Assembly (NCBI RefSeq): GCF_004138335.1
Contig: NZ_RYFW01000001.1
Span: forward strand, 2,501,244-2,565,243
DNA from: Peristeroidobacter agariperforans
GTDB lineage: Bacteria > Pseudomonadota > Gammaproteobacteria > Steroidobacterales > Steroidobacteraceae
Direction of reading: 5' to 3'
DNA: 64,000 bases
Part shown: positions 61,183 through 64,000 of the stretch, in pieces
Layout of the letters: every line of letters begins with the position of its first letter
Numbering within the stretch: position 1 is the stretch's first letter
Notes under the pieces: model-generated
Seen by the model: the letters and a program-made list of their open reading frames with translations, nothing else
The model's database searches: none
Told to the model about the DNA's origin: nothing
Translations under genes and position numbers: made by a program

Positions 61183-62439
61183 GTGGATCTCAATAAGTTA
61201 ATGGCTCGCGCCAAAGCCATTTTGCTGTCCCCCAAAAGCGAGTGGCCGGTGATCGCCGGCGAGCCGACCACCGTCGCCGACCTGTACAAGGGCTACGCCA
61301 TCTGGCTGGCCGCGATTCCAGCGATCTTCACTTTCCTTAAGATGAGCGTGATCGGCACGTCGGTCATGTTCGCCGGCACGGTCCGCATCGGCATCGGCGC
61401 AGGCCTGACCACGATGGTCATGAGCTATGTGCTGGCGCTTGCGATGCTCTATGTGCTGGCGCTGATCGTCGATGCGCTGGCGCCGAGTTTCGGCGGTCAG
61501 AAAAATAGCATCCAGGCATTCAAGGTCGTCGTGTACGCGTACACCGCCAGCTGGGTGGCAGGCATCGCGCAGATCCTTCCCTGGCTGGGCATGCTGTTGA
61601 TGATTGCCGGCGCCATCTACAGCATTTATTTGATGTATCTCGGCTTGCCGCAGACGATGAAGTGTCCGCCGGAAAAGGCGGCCGGTTATACCGCCGTGAT
61701 CGTCATCATTGCGATCGTGGTGGGCGCCATCGTCGGCGTGGTGGTCGGCGGTATCGCAGGCGTCGGCAGCATGATGAGCGGCGCGACCTACAGCTCTTCG
61801 AGCGGCGACGATGACGTGCAGTTCGACGAAGACAGCACGCTCGGCAAGATGCAGAAGTGGAGCGAGGAAATGGAAGCCGCCAACAAGAAGCTCGAAGAGG
61901 CTCAGAAGTCGGGCGATCAAGCGGCTCAGGAAGAGGCGATGAAGGCCGTGTTCGGCGCCGCGCTCGGCGGCGGTCAGCAGGTGGAGTCACTGACGCCGGA
62001 TCGCTTGAAGTCCTTCGTTCCCGAGGAGCTCGCGGGCCTGAATCGCTCGAGCCTGTCCGCCGAGCGCAGTGGCGCACTCGGGCTGCAGGTCTCGACGGCG
62101 ACGGCGACGTACTCCAACGATTCGGGCCGGGAGGTTCGGCTGGAAATCACCGACGCCGGCAATGCCAAGGGCTTGCTGGGCCTGGCCAGCTGGGCCGGCG
62201 TGGAAGGCGAGCGGGAGGAAAATGGTCGCCACGAGAAAACTTTTCGCGAGGACGATCGTTTGATGCATGAAGAGTGGGACAGCAATGCCTCGCAGGGGCA
62301 GTACACCGTGGTAGTCGGCGATCGGTTCACCGTGAAGGTCGAAGGCGCAGCGGAGAGTGTGGCTGAGCTGCGTGAGGTGGCGGAGCAGGTGGATCTCGAC
62401 GGCCTCGCCGACCTGCGGACCGAAGGCGTCAAGAACTGA
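61183..62439 (+). CDS. Yip1-domain membrane protein with extracytoplasmic-looking C-terminal region
   Basis: 418 residues, GTG start with GGAG eight bases before. Five to six hydrophobic segments within residues 40-205 (LAAIPAIFTFLKMSVIGTSVMF; MSYVLALAMLYVLALIVDAL; ILPWLGMLLMIAGAIYSIYLMYLGL) match the Yip1 domain. It is followed by a coiled-coil-like acidic stretch (KMQKWSEEMEAANKKLEEAQ) and a C-terminal domain of unknown fold (RSGALGLQVSTATATYSNDSGREVRLEITDAG). Function unknown. The quinone oxidoreductase gene follows after 38 bases. Confidence 0.8.
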   Translation: MDLNKLMARAKAILLSPKSEWPVIAGEPTTVADLYKGYAIWLAAIPAIFTFLKMSVIGTSVMFAGTVRIGIGAGLTTMVMSYVLALAMLYVLALIVDALAPSFGGQKNSIQAFKVVVYAYTASWVAGIAQILPWLGMLLMIAGAIYSIYLMYLGLPQTMKCPPEKAAGYTAVIVIIAIVVGAIVGVVVGGIAGVGSMMSGATYSSSSGDDDVQFDEDSTLGKMQKWSEEMEAANKKLEEAQKSGDQAAQEEAMKAVFGAALGGGQQVESLTPDRLKSFVPEELAGLNRSSLSAERSGALGLQVSTATATYSNDSGREVRLEITDAGNAKGLLGLASWAGVEGEREENGRHEKTFREDDRLMHEEWDSNASQGQYTVVVGDRFTVKVEGAAESVAELREVAEQVDLDGLADLRTEGVKN

Positions 62440-62477
62440 CGCACGCGAGCGATGACGAACCGGGTTGAGGTGCAGAT

Positions 62478-63470
62478 ATGAAGATCGTCGATGTTCCACA
62501 ACCCGGTGGTCCTGAGGCACTCGTCGTCGCGCAGCGTCCCACGCCGACGCCGCAACCGACCGAAGTGCTCATCCAGGTTGCGGCGGCGGGCATCAATCGT
62601 GCGGACGTGCTCCAGCGCAAGGGCGGCTATCCGCCGCCGCCCGGTGCGCCGAGCCATCCTGGTTTGGAATGCGCCGGTGTCGTGGCGGCAGTCGGATCCG
62701 CCGTTCGCGAATTCAAAGTCGGCGACAAGGTCTGCGCGCTGTTACAAGGCGGCGGCTACGCTGAATACTGCGCGGTGGACGAAGCGCAAGTGCTGCCGAT
62801 TCCTGGCACGCTCGGCATGGTCGAAGCGGCATCGCTGCCCGAGGCGTATTTCACCGTGTGGAGCAATGTGTTCGAGTTCGGGCGTCTGCAGCCCGGCGAG
62901 ACGTTGCTGGTGCACGGCGGTTCCAGTGGGATTGGTGTGTCCGCCATTCAGCTTGCAAAAGCGCTGGGTCACACCGTGTTCACGACTGCGGGCAGCGACG
63001 ACAAATGTCGTTTCTGCGAACAGCTCGGCGCGAGGCGCGCCATCAACTACAAGACCGAAGATTTCGTCGCTGTAATCGCTGAAGAAACCGGCAAGCGCGG
63101 CGTCAATGTGCTGCTCGACATGGTGGGCGGTAGTTACTTGTCAAAAAACATTGCTACGCTGGCCGTCGAGGGCAGGCTGGTGATCATTGCCACACAAGGC
63201 GGCATCAAAGGCGAGGCTGACTTGCTGCGTGTTCTTCAGCGCAGACTGGTGATCACGGGCTCGGCACTGCGTCCGCGGGATGTGACATTCAAACGATTCA
63301 TCAAGGCCCGCTTGCTGGAAGCGGTCTGGCCGTTGCTGGCGCGTGGCGAGATCAAGCCCATCGTCGACCGCGTGTTTCCGCTGGAACGTGCGAATGAGGC
63401 TCATGCGTATATGGAAAGTAGCGCGCATCGAGGGAAAATCGTGCTCACAGTCGAGCCGGCGGCCGCCTGA
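62478..63470 (+). CDS. NAD(P)H quinone oxidoreductase, PIG3 family
   Basis: 330 residues. Medium-chain dehydrogenase without the zinc ligands: AAAGINRADVLQRKGGYPPPPGAP is typical of the PIG3/TIGR02824 group, with the nucleotide-binding motif VHGGSSGIGVSAIQLAKAL and YKTEDFVAVI. It reduces quinones or related carbonyls with NADPH. Probably in one transcript with the Yip1-like gene. No regulatory site was identified. Confidence 0.94.
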   Translation: MKIVDVPQPGGPEALVVAQRPTPTPQPTEVLIQVAAAGINRADVLQRKGGYPPPPGAPSHPGLECAGVVAAVGSAVREFKVGDKVCALLQGGGYAEYCAVDEAQVLPIPGTLGMVEAASLPEAYFTVWSNVFEFGRLQPGETLLVHGGSSGIGVSAIQLAKALGHTVFTTAGSDDKCRFCEQLGARRAINYKTEDFVAVIAEETGKRGVNVLLDMVGGSYLSKNIATLAVEGRLVIIATQGGIKGEADLLRVLQRRLVITGSALRPRDVTFKRFIKARLLEAVWPLLARGEIKPIVDRVFPLERANEAHAYMESSAHRGKIVLTVEPAAA

Positions 63471-63987
63471 TATCGCCGTTTCTTAGCACATCTCGAAAGT
63501 CGAATTAAAAAGTCGCTAAGACCGGCCCTCTTTGAGAGTTCATCTCTAGGCACTTTCCGAATTTGCCGTTACTTCGCCGATGCATCACGGCGGGCTCTGG
63601 TAGCTTTTGCCGACCCTGTATCGCTGCGTATGGCTTGAGATGCCGCGCCGCACATTGCATCGGCGGCAACCAGTGTTACCGGGAATATTGCGGCGTCGAT
63701 AGACGGGCCTGGCTTGCAGCCACCTGATCTAAAGGGATTTTTCGGCGTCATCAGCGGGTAGTGGTTGAGGGATTCGGCCATGCATCGATTCGAGTTGTTC
63801 GACTTGAGGCCTCGCGCCTGCTCTCGCGGATCCACGGCGCCCGCCGAAGATTTCTCTCGCACATCAATTCTGAAGGCGCATTACCAGAATCGCGCTGCCG
63901 GGGGGTAGGGGTGACGACAGAACACCAGGGTGGGACTTCGACGTCTCAAAAGGGCTTCATCTTCAGGTCAACTACGGAGGGCGCACC
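63471..63987. other. intergenic region at the right end
   Basis: No supported gene; the minus-strand frame 63569-63862 lacks a ribosome site and family features. GGAGGG at 63976-63981 belongs to the next gene. Confidence 0.4.
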
Positions 63988-64000
63988 ATGCTCTCGACGG
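63988..64000 (+). CDS. first codons of a gene running out of the window
   Basis: ATG at 63988 preceded by GGAGGG (63976-63981) at a spacing of six bases, the best ribosome site in this part of the window. Only four codons (MLST...) are visible, so no function can be given. Confidence 0.4.

Noticed and set aside
63569-63862. 97-codon minus-strand frame near the right end
   Set aside because: No ribosome site and no recognisable domain; low-complexity composition.

Overview
The window is high-GC DNA from a gammaproteobacterium. The order rplU-rpmA-obgE / rpsT / murJ-ribF-ileS-lspA-ispH, the aceE-aceF-lpdA operon and the STN-type TonB receptor with its sigma/FecR pair would fit a Steroidobacter/Nevskia/Xanthomonas-like lineage. 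This placement is inference from gene content and was not tested by any search.

Region 1 (1-16443) is accessory DNA stacked against the 3' end of a tRNA-Pro(CGG) gene (16367-16443, minus strand). It starts with the end of a specificity/methyltransferase-like gene, two nuclease-fold proteins, a P4-phage-like stretch (a possible C4-type antisense RNA followed by four overlapping or closely spaced small genes) and an XRE regulator. A ~175 bp imperfect direct repeat (3094-3270 and 16205-16379) that runs into the tRNA 3' end brackets a second island. A third, partial copy of the same regulator tail lies at 15361-15440, so island ends seem to have accumulated here repeatedly. The bracketed island carries an Mrr-like remnant cut by stops, a CARF-like sigma54 activator, a sigma54 promoter, an overlapping cluster hsdR-hsdM-hsdS-AAA ATPase-PLD-like protein, and a HEPN-like gene.

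Region 2 (16465-50516) is mostly core chromosome: ispB; rplU, rpmA, obgE; rpsT; murJ, ribF, ileS, lspA, ispH; an orphan fimT-pilV pair; a Fur-family regulator; tRNA-Thr(CGT); a trypsin/PDZ protease; an acyltransferase; a CDF metal exporter; a GT2 glycosyltransferase; a multi-sensor GGDEF-EAL protein; nadC; a PuuD-like membrane protein; grxD; pyrC-rnt; small detoxification enzymes with an HxlR regulator; an M17 aminopeptidase; and the pyruvate dehydrogenase operon.

Region 3 (50861-57353) is an ECF sigma - FecR - TonB receptor operon facing an unlisted 50-codon gene at 55440-55592 (minus) whose product has a lasso-peptide-like leader (VIDLGDASAETK), followed upstream on the same strand by a metallo-beta-lactamase-fold protein. 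No lasso B or C enzymes are in the window, so the pairing of this peptide with the receptor is the most intriguing open question alongside the sigma54-controlled restriction cluster.

Region 4 (57501-64000) holds a large Fe-S nuclease/helicase, a Yip1-like membrane protein, a quinone oxidoreductase and the first codons of a further gene.
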